This document shows positions 1-8,525 of a DNA stretch of 36,848 bases, in pieces. Location: IMG/VR virus record IMGVR_UViG_3300044825_001182, positions 1 through 36,848 of that record. The stretch is one strand, 5' to 3'. The notes below the pieces were generated by a model that saw nothing but the letters and a program-made list of their open reading frames with translations, did not search any database and was not told the DNA's origin. Every line of letters starts with the position of its first letter. Position 1 is the stretch's first letter. The stretch comes from a virus. The position numbers were made by a program, and so were the translations under genes.

Positions 1-45
1 CGGCGCAAGATTTTCGCCCGGATTTCGGGGGGGCAGGGGGTCGCG

Positions 46-324
46 ATGATACTCGACTTTTTCGCCGGGATCTTTGACGACAAGCCGGATCCCGAGGGGG
101 CCGCGTTCCTCACCGGGGCGCAGGTTCTCGACCTACTCGACCGAGTTGAACGGGTTACAGTTGAAAACGTCGGCGATCGACTTTGCATCACGCTCGACGG
201 CGGCGGAATCGAGGTCGCGACCTGTATCGACCGCATTGAAATTGCTCGCGATCCGTCGGTCGGCTGGCGGCGGATCGAGGGGGCGCTCGCACAACTGCGG
301 CGCTCGCGTGAACGTTCCGGCTAA
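46..324 (+). CDS. Hypothetical protein, first gene of head operon
   Basis: A 92-residue acidic protein that I do not recognise. The start is ATG 46 behind a G-rich ribosome-binding stretch (around positions 30-41). It has a mixed alpha/beta look, with a hydrophobic N-terminus (MILDFFAGIF) and an Arg-rich C-terminus. It is followed after 12 bases by another unknown gene, and both precede the terminase genes on the same strand, so it is probably in the packaging operon. No signal peptide, metal site or catalytic motif is visible. Coding potential is supported by codon use like its neighbours and by the tight spacing. Confidence 0.65.
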   Translation: MILDFFAGIFDDKPDPEGAAFLTGAQVLDLLDRVERVTVENVGDRLCITLDGGGIEVATCIDRIEIARDPSVGWRRIEGALAQLRRSRERSG

Positions 325-336
325 AAGGGCGCTCGA

Positions 337-921
337 ATGGAAATGTTCGACTTGAGTCTCGATAACGTCGGGCTCTATCGCCGGCTGCTCTCTGAGTCGG
401 CCGAGCCAGGTTCCGGGCCGCTGCTGATCGCGTCGAAGTCGAACGCGACCGAGGGCGGCCGGGCGATGGCGGTTTTCGCGTTCAACGTGCGAACCGGCGT
501 CGGCCGCGACGTGCTGCGCGTGCAAAAGCCGGCGACGCTCCGCAACCTCGCGTTGATCCGGGCGGCGATCCTCGGCCGTCACGCCGCCGGGTTCGGCGAG
601 TCGCGATCGCTGACGCCGGCCGAGGTCGGATCCGTCGAGACGATGCCGGGCAACGCCGTGCGGTTCGACGATCTGCTACACAACTCCGCGCCCGAGGTTA
701 TGCCGCCGCCGATCGCGATCGTAACGGCGACCGTCACGCCGCCGGCCGGGGGCCGGGGGCCGCGACCGTTCGAGGCGATCCCGTCGGCCGTCGTCGCGTG
801 GGTCGCGCATGATCGCGTTTTGCGCCGGAACGTGCGGGTCGCGAAATCCGTTCCGCTGCTCGCGCTGCTGAATGGTCTCGACACGCTGATCGCCGCGCAC
901 GGCGTCGAGGGGGTTCGATGA
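337..921 (+). CDS. Hypothetical protein upstream of terminase
   Basis: A 194-residue protein of unknown function. Residues 1-60 are mixed and the middle (about 60-110) is helical and basic. Residues near 125-160 carry a stretch rich in Pro and Gly (PPIAIVTATVTPPAGGRGPRP). It overlaps the terminase small-subunit gene by four bases (ATGA at 918-921), which implies translational coupling. One copy of the dispersed 13-base motif lies at 403-415 and is read as EPGS. No export signal or recognised domain was seen. The position directly before terS is often occupied by HNH or DNA-binding proteins, but this protein has no such motif. Confidence 0.7.
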   Translation: MEMFDLSLDNVGLYRRLLSESAEPGSGPLLIASKSNATEGGRAMAVFAFNVRTGVGRDVLRVQKPATLRNLALIRAAILGRHAAGFGESRSLTPAEVGSVETMPGNAVRFDDLLHNSAPEVMPPPIAIVTATVTPPAGGRGPRPFEAIPSAVVAWVAHDRVLRRNVRVAKSVPLLALLNGLDTLIAAHGVEGVR

Positions 922-1493
922 CGCGCCGAGGTCCGAGGGCGAAAGCGAAGTCGATCAAGATTCTCGACGGCTCGAAACGCGAGGCGGCGAAACTCAAGCG
1001 ATCGCGGAAGGGGTCGGCGAACCCGACGCCGAAACCTCGGCCGCCTCGCCGGCTGAACAAAACCCGCAAACCGAAACCGCCGGGGGCGGCCGCCGGCGAC
1101 GACGGCGAGGCGCTGGCGCCGCCGAAGTCGGTCAAAGCCGACTCGATCGCTCGCCGCTATTTCGACTGGCTCGCCGCCCGGCTGATCGCCGCCGGAATCG
1201 GCGAGGCGATCGACCGAACGGTCGTCGAGCATATGGCGTTGGACTACGCCGAGGAGCGCCGGGCCGCCGAACACGTCGCGACCGACGGCGCGGTTCTGAC
1301 GTCGATCAACACCGGCAACGCCTACGTCAACCCGTGGTGGTCAATCATGGTCGCCGCCCGGAAGCGCATCGACTCGCGACTCGATTCGCTCGGGATGACG
1401 CCGAGGGCGCGGCAAACGATGGAATTCGACACGTCGCCGGCCGACGACGCGCCGGATCTGCTGGCGTTCTCGACGAACCGGGGGGCAAGCTGA
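918..1493 (+). CDS. terS: Terminase small subunit, P27-like
   Basis: A 191-residue protein matching the general plan of P27-family small terminase subunits, which bind phage DNA and present it to the large subunit for packaging. It opens with RGPRAKAKSIKILDGSKR, the basic start typical of this family. A long Lys/Arg/Pro-rich tail follows (residues 20-60), then a helical core with WLAARLIAAG, NPWWSIMVAARK and a C-terminal R-x-R-x-x-M segment. The large subunit lies 0.7 kb downstream, separated by two small genes, which supports the call. The enlarged basic N-terminus is a little unusual. The start overlaps the previous stop. Confidence 0.8.
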   Translation: MTRRGPRAKAKSIKILDGSKREAAKLKRSRKGSANPTPKPRPPRRLNKTRKPKPPGAAAGDDGEALAPPKSVKADSIARRYFDWLAARLIAAGIGEAIDRTVVEHMALDYAEERRAAEHVATDGAVLTSINTGNAYVNPWWSIMVAARKRIDSRLDSLGMTPRARQTMEFDTSPADDAPDLLAFSTNRGAS

Positions 1494-1720
1494 TGCCGAC
1501 GACGACCGAGCCAGGTTCCGACGGATTCTATGACGACCTCGATCACGATGCGTTTTGCGGGATCTGCGGACTCGCGATGATGCTCAACGGGGGCTCGGCC
1601 GAGGCGGTCAACGTTTGCCGGATCTGCGCCGCCGACCCGGCGAACGAAGTCGCGTATTATGCGTGCGGACACTGCGACCGATACCTCGATTGCGGCTGCG
1701 ACTCTCCATTCGATGACTGA
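1493..1720 (+). CDS. Small zinc-ribbon protein between terminase genes
   Basis: A 75-residue acidic protein whose ATG (1493) overlaps the terS stop in TGATG. I prefer this to the upstream ATG at 1334, which would lie far inside terS. It has paired cysteines, CGIC near residue 22, CRIC near 42, and a CGHC...CGC group near 58-69, a pattern that would bind one or two zinc ions. A copy of the dispersed 13-base motif occupies 1508-1520. Function is unknown; small zinc-binding proteins in this position may assist packaging or bind nucleic acid, but this is inference. Confidence 0.7.
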   Translation: MPTTTEPGSDGFYDDLDHDAFCGICGLAMMLNGGSAEAVNVCRICAADPANEVAYYACGHCDRYLDCGCDSPFDD

Positions 1721-2156
1721 CAAACAACGCTCGACGCTCGAACATCTGGCCGCCGGCGGCCGCCTCGACCTGCGCGACCGCTCGACGCTCGGGGCCGTTC
1801 ACGACCTGCGCCTCGACGGGCTGATCGACTCGCAATGTCGGCCGACCGATCGAGGCCGGGCGGCGCTCGGGCTCGCCGCGATCGACGCCGCCGTCGATGC
1901 GATCGTCGCGTCGCTCTCTGACGTCGAGGCGTTCACGGCGTTCGAGGCGATCGCGCTGCGATATGCGTTCCGGCGCTGCCGGCTCGCTGGCTGGCCGCCG
2001 GCGATCGAGGCCGAGGTCGATCGCGCCTCGGGCGATTGCGTTTGCGAAACGTGCGGGCGGCCGTTCCGCGATCATCCGGCCGACTGGCGGGCGCTCGGCT
2101 ACGACGGCCGGCCGAGCGACGTCGTTCTTTGCTCTGGCCGGCGGGTTCACCTGTAA
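1713..2156 (+). CDS. Hypothetical protein with winged-helix look and CxxC
   Basis: A 147-residue protein starting at ATG 1713, overlapping the previous gene by eight bases; the frame is open further upstream to 1659 but that would deepen the overlap. The N-terminal half (MTDKQRSTLEHLAAGGRLDL, then VHDLRLDGLI) resembles a winged-helix DNA-binding fold. The C-terminal part has CVCETCGRPF and a later cysteine, suggesting a half zinc site. It lies directly before terL with a two-base gap. The role is unknown; a DNA-binding accessory to packaging is possible. Confidence 0.65.
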   Translation: MTDKQRSTLEHLAAGGRLDLRDRSTLGAVHDLRLDGLIDSQCRPTDRGRAALGLAAIDAAVDAIVASLSDVEAFTAFEAIALRYAFRRCRLAGWPPAIEAEVDRASGDCVCETCGRPFRDHPADWRALGYDGRPSDVVLCSGRRVHL

Positions 2157-2158
2157 CG

Positions 2159-3898
2159 ATGGCGAACGTCGGAAAGCTGCCGGGGCTGAAAGCGCGAGCC
2201 AAGCGCGAGGGCTGGTCGTCGATGATCCGCACGGACGCCGACGAACACGCGCTGTTGGCCGGCTGTACGTTCGACCCGAAACGCGCCGATCACGCCGCCG
2301 ACTTTTTCCCTCGGTTTCTCCGTCACACGAAAGGCGAGCGATTCGCCGGCAAGCCGTTCGAGTTGCTCAAATGGCAGCGCGACGACGTTATTCGGCCGCT
2401 GTTCGGTTGGATCCGCCGCGACGCCTCGGGCCGGATCGTTCGCCGCTACAAACGCGCCTACGCCGAGATCCCAAAGAAAAACGGCAAGTCAACTCTACTC
2501 GCCGGCGTCGGCTGCTATTTGCTCGGCGGCGACGGCGAGCCGGGGGCGATGATCTATTCGGTCGCGTGCGACCGCTCTCAAGCGCAAATTGTTCACGGCG
2601 AGGCCGTGCGCATGATCGAGGGGTCGCCGAATCTGCAACGGTTTTTCAGTGTGCGCGGGACCGATCACCGGATCATCTATCGCGAGACGCAATCGTTTTG
2701 GAAAGCAATGGCCGGCGTCGGCGCTCTCAACGAAGGCGTTGACGCGCACGGGTTTCTCTGCGATGAGTTTCACCGATGGACCGGCCGGAAGGGCAACGAC
2801 CTTTACGGCTCGATCCGATATGCGATCGCCGCGCGTACGTCGCCGCTGTTGTTTATCATCACGACGGCCGGCGACGACCCGATTTCCGTTTGCAAGGCCG
2901 AACACGACAACGCCGCCGGGATCCTGCGCGGCGACTGGTTCGACGATTCTTATTTCGCGTATATCCGGGCGGCCGATGACACCGACGACCCGTTCGCCGT
3001 CGCGACTTGGAAAAAGGCGAACCCGTCGTTCGGCGAAACAATTAACATCGACACGTTCCGCGACGATGCTCGAACCGCCGAGAAAACGCCGACGGCGACC
3101 GCTCAATTCTGCCGCTATCGATTGAATATGTGGGTCACTGGTCAAAACCCGGCGGTCAAAGCGACGGACTGGCGCAAATGTCTGCGGCCGTTCACGCTCG
3201 ACGACCTGCGCGGGCGGCCGTGCTGGGGCGGCCTCGATCTTTCGAGGTCCGAGGATTCGACGGCGTTGACGCTGACGTTTCCCGACGACGACGCGCATAA
3301 CTTCGCCGTTCTTACGTGGTATTGGATCCCGCACGATTGGGCGGTCGAGATCGCCGGCGCTGTCCCGTGGGTCAATTGGGCCGACGATCCTCGATCGAAC
3401 CTCACTCTCATTCCGGGGCGAACGATCCAATACGACTGGATTCTCAAACGACTGTTCGGCGGCGAGGTCGAGATCGCCGGCGAAAAGGTCTCAATCGAAC
3501 CGCTGTCGGATGCGTTCGAGATTATGTCGATTCGGTTCGACCCGCATAACGCGACGTTCTTCGCCTCGAAACTCGACGAACAAGGGATCGAGGCGGTCGA
3601 GTTTCCGCAGACGATGAAACACTATTCCGAGCCGTCGGCAGAGTTTCAAAAGCTGATCGTCGAGGAAAGGTTACACCACAACGGCAATCCCGTGCTGACG
3701 TGGCAAATCGGAAACCTGCAATTCAAAACCGACGCGAACTCGAACCGCCGGCCGGTCAAGCCAAACGGCCGTCACGACTATCGCACTGTGGACGGGCCGG
3801 TTTCTCTGATCGAATCCCTCGGCGGCGCTTTGACCGACGAAGCCGAGGGCGGCGGCGCTTACGGCGACGACGATGACGACGGCGTTGTAATGGTCTGA
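2159..3898 (+). CDS. terL: Terminase large subunit
   Basis: A 579-residue packaging ATPase and nuclease of the Terminase_1 (HK97-like) class. ATG 2159 is chosen because it sits just after the previous stop and gives the family's usual length; the open frame upstream to 2036 is noise. The Walker A-like loop is IPKKNGKST (residues 104-112), and Walker B is HGFLCDEF with D202 and E203. The coupling segment ITTAGDD follows near 234-240, then KKANPSFG near 285. The nuclease domain begins at GGLDLSRSEDSTAL with D360 as a likely metal ligand. The acidic C-terminus (DDDDD) is typical of tails contacting the portal. Confidence 0.95.
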   Translation: MANVGKLPGLKARAKREGWSSMIRTDADEHALLAGCTFDPKRADHAADFFPRFLRHTKGERFAGKPFELLKWQRDDVIRPLFGWIRRDASGRIVRRYKRAYAEIPKKNGKSTLLAGVGCYLLGGDGEPGAMIYSVACDRSQAQIVHGEAVRMIEGSPNLQRFFSVRGTDHRIIYRETQSFWKAMAGVGALNEGVDAHGFLCDEFHRWTGRKGNDLYGSIRYAIAARTSPLLFIITTAGDDPISVCKAEHDNAAGILRGDWFDDSYFAYIRAADDTDDPFAVATWKKANPSFGETINIDTFRDDARTAEKTPTATAQFCRYRLNMWVTGQNPAVKATDWRKCLRPFTLDDLRGRPCWGGLDLSRSEDSTALTLTFPDDDAHNFAVLTWYWIPHDWAVEIAGAVPWVNWADDPRSNLTLIPGRTIQYDWILKRLFGGEVEIAGEKVSIEPLSDAFEIMSIRFDPHNATFFASKLDEQGIEAVEFPQTMKHYSEPSAEFQKLIVEERLHHNGNPVLTWQIGNLQFKTDANSNRRPVKPNGRHDYRTVDGPVSLIESLGGALTDEAEGGGAYGDDDDDGVVMV

Positions 3899-3919
3899 AC
3901 CTCGGTCGGGATTGCACCT

Positions 3920-4150
3920 ATGCCAAAAACGAACGAAACTCCCGTCGGTTCGGCCGAGGTTTGTCTCGGCCTCGGCGTCACGCTGGTCGCTGTCGGGCTC
4001 GGTCGCTGGGATCTGAGTTTCGCGTTGATCTGGCTCGGCGCTGTGTTCACGTCGTTCGCATTTGCGAACGTAATAAACCGGAGTCGCCGCCGTGGGATTG
4101 CTCGGCCGATTGCTCGGACTGACGACGACGAAGCTAACGAACTCACTTGA
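3920..4150 (+). CDS. Small membrane protein before portal
   Basis: A 76-residue protein with two predicted membrane segments, about residues 12-28 (EVCLGLGVTLVAVGLG) and 32-52 (LSFALIWLGAVFTSFAFANV). A basic patch follows (RSRRRG) and then an acidic tail. It overlaps the start of the portal gene by 59 bases, so either it is truly overlapping or the portal starts later. Function is unknown. A membrane protein between terminase and portal is uncommon; superinfection exclusion or a holin-like role is possible but unsupported. Confidence 0.55.
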   Translation: MPKTNETPVGSAEVCLGLGVTLVAVGLGRWDLSFALIWLGAVFTSFAFANVINRSRRRGIARPIARTDDDEANELT

Positions 4151-5744
4151 GAACCCGACGCGATCACTCGCCGGCGCCTCGACGTGGGATGATGTTTTCG
4201 ACGGCGCGTCAACGCTCGCCGGCGTGCGGGTCTCTCAGAAACGGGCGCTCGGCTATCCGCCGCTGCTGCGCGGCGTGACGAAAATCACGAACGACGTCGG
4301 CAAGCTGCGCCTACACGTTCGCGAGCGCACGCCCGACGGCGGGGCCGAAAAGGCTCGGCGTCATCCGGCGTGGCCGATCCTCGCGCGCAAGGCGAATCGA
4401 TTCATCACTTCGGGCCGGTTCAAAAAGGCGTTGCAATTCCATGCGCTCTGGCACGGCAACGGCTACGCCGCAATCTCGCGACTCAATAACGGCGACGTCG
4501 CGCCGGCGTCGATGCCGGGCGGCGGCCTCGCGATCCTCGACCCGGCTGAAACGTTTCCGGTTCAAGCGAACGGCGAACTCTGGTATGTGACCTCGATCAA
4601 GCGCCGCGACTCTCGCGGCCGCGTCGCCGACACAACCGAGGTCAAGATTCCGGCCGAGGACATCATTCATATCCGCGGGCTCTCAAGCGACGGGATTTCC
4701 GGCGTCGATATCTTCGATCTGATCCGCGAGGCGCTCGGGATCCCGTTGGCGGCGCGCGAGTACGAAGCCAGGTTCTTTGGGCAGGGGGGCAATCAATCCG
4801 GCGTGCTGATGATTCCGGGGCGGATCCGTAAAGATCGGCAGGAGAAGCTACTCGCCGCGTGGGCGAAGATGACGACCGGGCTCACCAAGGCGCACAAAAT
4901 CGCGTTGATCCAAGAGGGGGCGAAATTCGTTCCGACCTCGACCGACCCGGAAAAGGCGGCGCTGATCGGGGCGCAGGAACTCGAAATCAAAATGGTCGCC
5001 AACATTCTTGGATTGCCGCCGCATATGCTCGGCGACTCGTCTCGAACCGCTTACAACTCGATCGAGGCCGAGAACCGCAATTATCTCGAAAGCTGCCTCG
5101 ACGCTTGGCTCTGCGATTGGGAGGAAGAAACCGCCGACAAGCTGCTGCGCGAATCCGAGATCGAGCGCGACTCGCATTTCATCGAATTCAACCGGGCGCA
5201 ACTGCTGATGATGGACTTCAAAGGCCGTGCCGAGTCGTATCGCGTGTATCGCGAAATCGGCGCGATGGGGGTCAACGACGTCGCACGGGCCGAGGGCTGG
5301 CCGACGATCGGGCCGCCGGGCGACGTGCGACACGTTCCGTCAAATTGGATCCCGTTGACCGAGGCCGGCAAGACGACGGCGACGTCGGCTCGGGTTCACC
5401 GCGAGTTGATCGTCGATCGACTTCAGCGCCTCGCCGAGATCGAGGCGACCGAAATGAAGCGACTCACGGGCTCGGCCGAGGCCGCCCGGCGTGCGGGCGA
5501 ATGGTTCGAGAATCATCGTGGTCGCGTCGAGTCATCGTTGACGCTGCCGGTTCGGGCGGCGCTGGTCGCGGGCGGATCCCGTGACGACGGCGCGGCCGAT
5601 ATTGTCGGCCGGTTCGCCCGGTCATATGTTGCGTCGAGGATTGCCGGCGAGCCGTGGCGCAATCCTGAAACGTTTTTCGCAACCGAGGCGGCCGCGATCG
5701 ACGCCGCCGCCGATGCGTTGCTCAATGGAAAGGCTAAAGCATGA
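4092..5744 (+). CDS. Portal protein, HK97 family
   Basis: A 550-residue portal protein, forming the dodecameric DNA entry channel at one capsid vertex. The start is GTG 4092 (MGLLGRLLGL, the usual amphipathic opening of this family). Family hallmarks visible are RGVTKITNDVGKL, WHGNGYAAI, DIIHIRGLSSDG, AREYEARFFGQGGNQSGVL and GDSSRTAYNSIEAENRNYL. The portal fold ends near residue 400, and about 150 further residues form a helical C-terminal extension rich in Glu and Arg. It overlaps the protease gene by four bases (ATGA). It contains a degenerate copy of the dispersed motif at 4765-4777. Confidence 0.93.
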   Translation: MGLLGRLLGLTTTKLTNSLENPTRSLAGASTWDDVFDGASTLAGVRVSQKRALGYPPLLRGVTKITNDVGKLRLHVRERTPDGGAEKARRHPAWPILARKANRFITSGRFKKALQFHALWHGNGYAAISRLNNGDVAPASMPGGGLAILDPAETFPVQANGELWYVTSIKRRDSRGRVADTTEVKIPAEDIIHIRGLSSDGISGVDIFDLIREALGIPLAAREYEARFFGQGGNQSGVLMIPGRIRKDRQEKLLAAWAKMTTGLTKAHKIALIQEGAKFVPTSTDPEKAALIGAQELEIKMVANILGLPPHMLGDSSRTAYNSIEAENRNYLESCLDAWLCDWEEETADKLLRESEIERDSHFIEFNRAQLLMMDFKGRAESYRVYREIGAMGVNDVARAEGWPTIGPPGDVRHVPSNWIPLTEAGKTTATSARVHRELIVDRLQRLAEIEATEMKRLTGSAEAARRAGEWFENHRGRVESSLTLPVRAALVAGGSRDDGAADIVGRFARSYVASRIAGEPWRNPETFFATEAAAIDAAADALLNGKAKA

Positions 5745-6625
5745 CGGGGCGAGCGCAGAACCGAACGGCCGAGCCGGCGTTGTATCGATTCCGAAACGCG
5801 ACCGAGGAAAACCCGGCGGCCGAGATCGCGATCTATGACGACATCGGGCCGAGTTGGCTCGGGCTGATCGGGGCCGTCGGCGTTCGCCGCGACGTCAACG
5901 CCGCAAAGGCGGCCGGGGCGAAGTCGCTCGACGTGCGGGTCAACTCTGGCGGCGGCGACGTGTTCGAGGGGTTCGCGATCTATGAAACGATCCGCGACGC
6001 CGGGATCCCGACGACGGTTTACATTGACGGAATCGCCGCCTCGATCGCCTCGGTTATCGCAATGGCCGGGTCCGAAATTCGGATCGCCGAGCAAGCTATG
6101 ATGATGATCCATCCGGCGCGGGGGATCGTCGCCGGCGAGGCGAAAGATTTTCGGCGCTACGCCGATCTGCTCGACACGCTCCGCGAGCAAATCCTCGACG
6201 TCTACGCGAAACGACCTCGCGTTGACCGGGCGGCGATGGCGGCGGCCGTCGTCGATGGCGAGGAACTTTGGTTGACCGGCCGCGAGGCGATCGACCGGGG
6301 GCTCGCCGACAAGCTGACCGGCGAGCAAGCCGTCGAGGCGCGCTATTCGGCGACGATGCACGATTTCAAACACGATCCGAATCGGCGCTTGATCGCCGCC
6401 GGGGCCGGGCCGCTGCTGCTGCCGGACGAACGCCGCTCGATCGCTGCCGGCCGCACGCCGCCGCCGGCGACCTCGACCTCGACCTCGACGCCGGCGACGC
6501 CGCCGGCGGGCTCTGCGGCGGCCGGGGGCCAGGTTCCGGGCGACGTCGCCGCCGCCCGGTCGCGGCTGGCGGAAATGGCCGGCTGGTCGCCGCCGGCCGA
6601 GTCGTTCGCCGTGCCGATCGACTGA
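5741..6625 (+). CDS. Prohead protease, ClpP-like (S14)
   Basis: A 294-residue protein whose first 200 residues match ClpP-type head maturation proteases, which cut capsid and scaffold proteins during prohead maturation. Visible motifs are DVRVNSGGGDVFEG (oxyanion glycines), GIAASIASVIAMAG with the likely nucleophile S101, MMMIHPARG with H124, and LTGREAIDRGLADKL near the third catalytic region. The last 90 residues are low complexity (TSTSTSTPATPP) and may be a scaffold-like or linker tail. The start overlaps the portal stop; the capsid gene follows after a 443-base regulatory gap. Confidence 0.92.
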   Translation: MTGRAQNRTAEPALYRFRNATEENPAAEIAIYDDIGPSWLGLIGAVGVRRDVNAAKAAGAKSLDVRVNSGGGDVFEGFAIYETIRDAGIPTTVYIDGIAASIASVIAMAGSEIRIAEQAMMMIHPARGIVAGEAKDFRRYADLLDTLREQILDVYAKRPRVDRAAMAAAVVDGEELWLTGREAIDRGLADKLTGEQAVEARYSATMHDFKHDPNRRLIAAGAGPLLLPDERRSIAAGRTPPPATSTSTSTPATPPAGSAAAGGQVPGDVAAARSRLAEMAGWSPPAESFAVPID

Positions 6626-6893
6626 CGGGATCCATCGGGAAGGGATGGCCGAGGCCGCCGGCGTGACGCTGGCGGCCTCGGATCGTTTCGGGCGACCCGG
6701 AAGTCGGCCGGCGACCTCGGCGCTCGCTGGCGGGGCTCTCCGGCGTTTCTCGCCGTCGAGGCGGTCGGATCGACGACGCCGGGCCGCGCCGGGCGCTCTC
6801 GGCCGCGAGCGCCGCCGGCGAGGCTGACGTCGAATCGAGCGCGGCGCCCGCTCAATCTGACGACGGGTCGAGCTGGCTCGACCTGTAATCGAA
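6626..6893 (+). other. Gap between protease and capsid promoter, no supported gene
   Basis: No convincing gene. One frame (6645-6827) starts with ATG right behind GGGAAGGG but encodes an Arg-rich product unlike its neighbours. Another frame is open from 6667 to the TAA at 6886-6888 and would end in DDGSSWLDL, which looks like a real C-terminus, but it has no ATG, GTG or TTG start. It may be a decayed scaffold or the end of a frameshifted protease, or chance. Confidence 0.4.
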
Positions 6894-6923
6894 TTGACAC
6901 GCCGGCCGGGGCTTGCGTATCGT
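6894..6923 (+). promoter_or_regulatory. Sigma70-like promoter before capsid gene
   Basis: TTGACA at 6894-6899, an 18-base spacer, then TATCGT at 6918-6923. It points at the structured leader and the capsid gene. The same -35 with an 18-base spacer recurs at 17978 and 24044, which supports it. A strong separate capsid promoter would suit a late structural protein needed in high copy. Confidence 0.6.
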
Positions 6924-6929
6924 TTTGAA

Positions 6930-7025
6930 CGTTGAGGCGGTCGCCTTGCCGGCCGCGATCTGCGGCGCATGGGCATTGCACGAAACGCCGCCGTCGGGTT
7001 CTGCACACCCGCCGGGCGGCGTTTT
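6930..7025 (+). ncRNA. Candidate structured leader or small RNA
   Basis: Between the promoter at 6894-6923 and the capsid start there are three hairpins in series. The first is AGGC/GCCT at 6935-6946, the second GCCGC/GCGGC at 6952-6966. The third is larger, with AAACGCCGCC (6983-6992) pairing with GGCGGCGTTT (7015-7024), plus an inner CGGGT/ACCCG stem, and is followed by TTTTG. The last is shaped like an intrinsic terminator. A transcript from about 6930 would be about 95 bases if terminated, or serve as an attenuated leader of the capsid mRNA if read through. No known RNA family recognised. Confidence 0.45.
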
Positions 7026-7029
7026 GTCG
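6983..7029 (+). terminator. Terminator-like hairpin in capsid leader
   Basis: A 10-base perfect stem (6983-6992 with 7015-7024), an inner 5-base stem and a following TTTTGTCGTT. It lies between the promoter at 6894 and the capsid start at 7069, so it would act as an attenuator, or as a processing site or RNA stabiliser. Confidence 0.5.
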
Positions 7030-7068
7030 TTCCGGCCTGTCACCATTCATCGAACCGAGGTTTCTCCG

Positions 7069-8463
7069 ATGCCAGTTTCCGCGACTTCCCTGAAAGCGCT
7101 GCGCGAACGCCGGGCCGCACTGTGCGCCCAATTCCGCGCGATCGTTGACAAGGCCGAGGCCGAGAACCGGGCGCTCGCCGCGACCGAGAACGCCGAACTC
7201 GAACGGCTGCACACGGCCGACGTCGAGTTGCGAAACCGGATCCAGCAAGGCGAACGCGCGCTCGCGTGGGTCGGCAACATGGAAGCGCTCGCCGGCGACG
7301 TCGCCGACGAACTGAATCGCGAGGGCGCGTCGCACGTCTCGGCGAGCGAATTCGCCGGCGCTCTCGGCGACGCCGCCGATCGGCAGGGTCGCGGGATCTT
7401 CGCCCGGCAACACGGCCGCCCGGCGAACGACTTCGCCCGCGCGTTCCGCGCGTGGGGCATGATGCGACACGGGATCGGCAACCCGAGCGACGACGATCTG
7501 AAGATGATGAAAGCCGTCGGGTTCTCGGCTCACAAAAAGTCGATCACGATCCCGCTCGTTTCCGATATCCGGTCGCTGCGGCAAATGTTCCGCAACGCGA
7601 TGACGTCGGGATCCTCGCCGGGAACGCACCTTTCCGACCTCGATTTCCTCGGGCCGATCGAGTTTTCAATGCTCTGGTTCGGGCCGATGCTGCGCGTGTG
7701 CGACATCATTCGCACCTCGCACGGCAACACGATCACTTGGCCGACGTTCGACGATACGGCGAACACCGGCGCTTACATCAACGAGGCGACGGCCGACACC
7801 TTGCAAGATCCGACGACCTCGAACGCCTCGTTCGGGGCGCACAAGATCACGTCGAGATTCATCAAGGTCGCGACCGAACTGCATGAGGATTCGGAATTCA
7901 ATATTGCCGAGGTCGTCGGCAATGCTCTCGGCGAGCGCATCGGGCGCAAGCTGAATACCGAAATGACGACCGGCACGTCGGGCGCTGCGAAAATCCTCGG
8001 CTGGCAGGCGAACGCCGCGACCGGCAAAACGGCGGCGGCGGTCGCTGCGATCACGGCCGACGAACTGCTCGACCTCAAATTCTCGGTCGATGCTGCGTAT
8101 CGCGAGTTGCCGGGCGCGGGTTTCCAGACGCGCGACGCGACAATCCTCGCGATGAAGAAACTCAAGGACACGGCGGGTCAATACCTGTGGCAACCGTCAC
8201 TGCAAGCCGGGACGCCGGATCGATTCGACGGCGACGTCGTTCTCGCTAACAACGACGTTCCGGCGATGGCGACCGGCGTGAAGTCGGTCGGCTATGGCGC
8301 GTGGTCAAAGTACAAGCTGCGTCAGGTTCGCGAGATCCGCGTCGTCGCTCTCTCCGAACGGTGGGGCGATGAGGATGTCATCGGCTACGGCGCATACATC
8401 CGGGCCGACGGCAAGATCCTCGACGCCGGCACGGATCCGATCAAGGTTCTCGCGCAGGCGTGA
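7069..8463 (+). CDS. Major capsid protein, HK97 fold
   Basis: A 464-residue capsid protein of the HK97 gp5 family, the main shell subunit. ATG 7069 is chosen because it follows a CGAGG ribosome-binding site at good distance and begins a typical delta domain; the frame upstream to 6913 is the structured leader. Residues 1-100 form a coiled coil (LKALRERRAALCAQFRAIV, then ENAELERLHTADVELRNRI), which in this family acts as a scaffold and is removed by the prohead protease. The conserved core includes ITWPTFDDTANTGAYINEAT, KVATELHEDSEFNI, LLGWQAN-like and FDGDVVLANNDVP segments. It is the last gene before a strong terminator. Confidence 0.93.
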   Translation: MPVSATSLKALRERRAALCAQFRAIVDKAEAENRALAATENAELERLHTADVELRNRIQQGERALAWVGNMEALAGDVADELNREGASHVSASEFAGALGDAADRQGRGIFARQHGRPANDFARAFRAWGMMRHGIGNPSDDDLKMMKAVGFSAHKKSITIPLVSDIRSLRQMFRNAMTSGSSPGTHLSDLDFLGPIEFSMLWFGPMLRVCDIIRTSHGNTITWPTFDDTANTGAYINEATADTLQDPTTSNASFGAHKITSRFIKVATELHEDSEFNIAEVVGNALGERIGRKLNTEMTTGTSGAAKILGWQANAATGKTAAAVAAITADELLDLKFSVDAAYRELPGAGFQTRDATILAMKKLKDTAGQYLWQPSLQAGTPDRFDGDVVLANNDVPAMATGVKSVGYGAWSKYKLRQVREIRVVALSERWGDEDVIGYGAYIRADGKILDAGTDPIKVLAQA

Positions 8464-8489
8464 CGCTGCCGCCGTCTGGTAGTCTTTCG

Positions 8490-8525
8490 CCGGGCGGCCG
8501 CGTTGGGCGGCCGCCCGGTTTCTCT
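8490..8525 (+). terminator. Intrinsic terminator after capsid gene
   Basis: A perfect 12-base stem (8490-8501 with 8507-8518), a five-base loop GTTGG, and a T-rich tail TTTCTCTG. It sits 27 bases after the capsid stop and so probably limits transcription from the capsid promoter. It also forms part of the repeated hairpin-plus-leader unit before the gene at 8570. Confidence 0.75.

Noticed and set aside
5513-7006. A long - strand open frame (497 codons) across portal, protease and capsid leader
   Set aside because: Its product is Arg-rich noise, and it lies opposite well-supported genes with clear protein families.
8456-8485. Promoter with TAGTCT (8480-8485) after the capsid gene
   Set aside because: The only -35-like hexamer (GTGACG at 8460) gives a spacer of 14 bases, too short.
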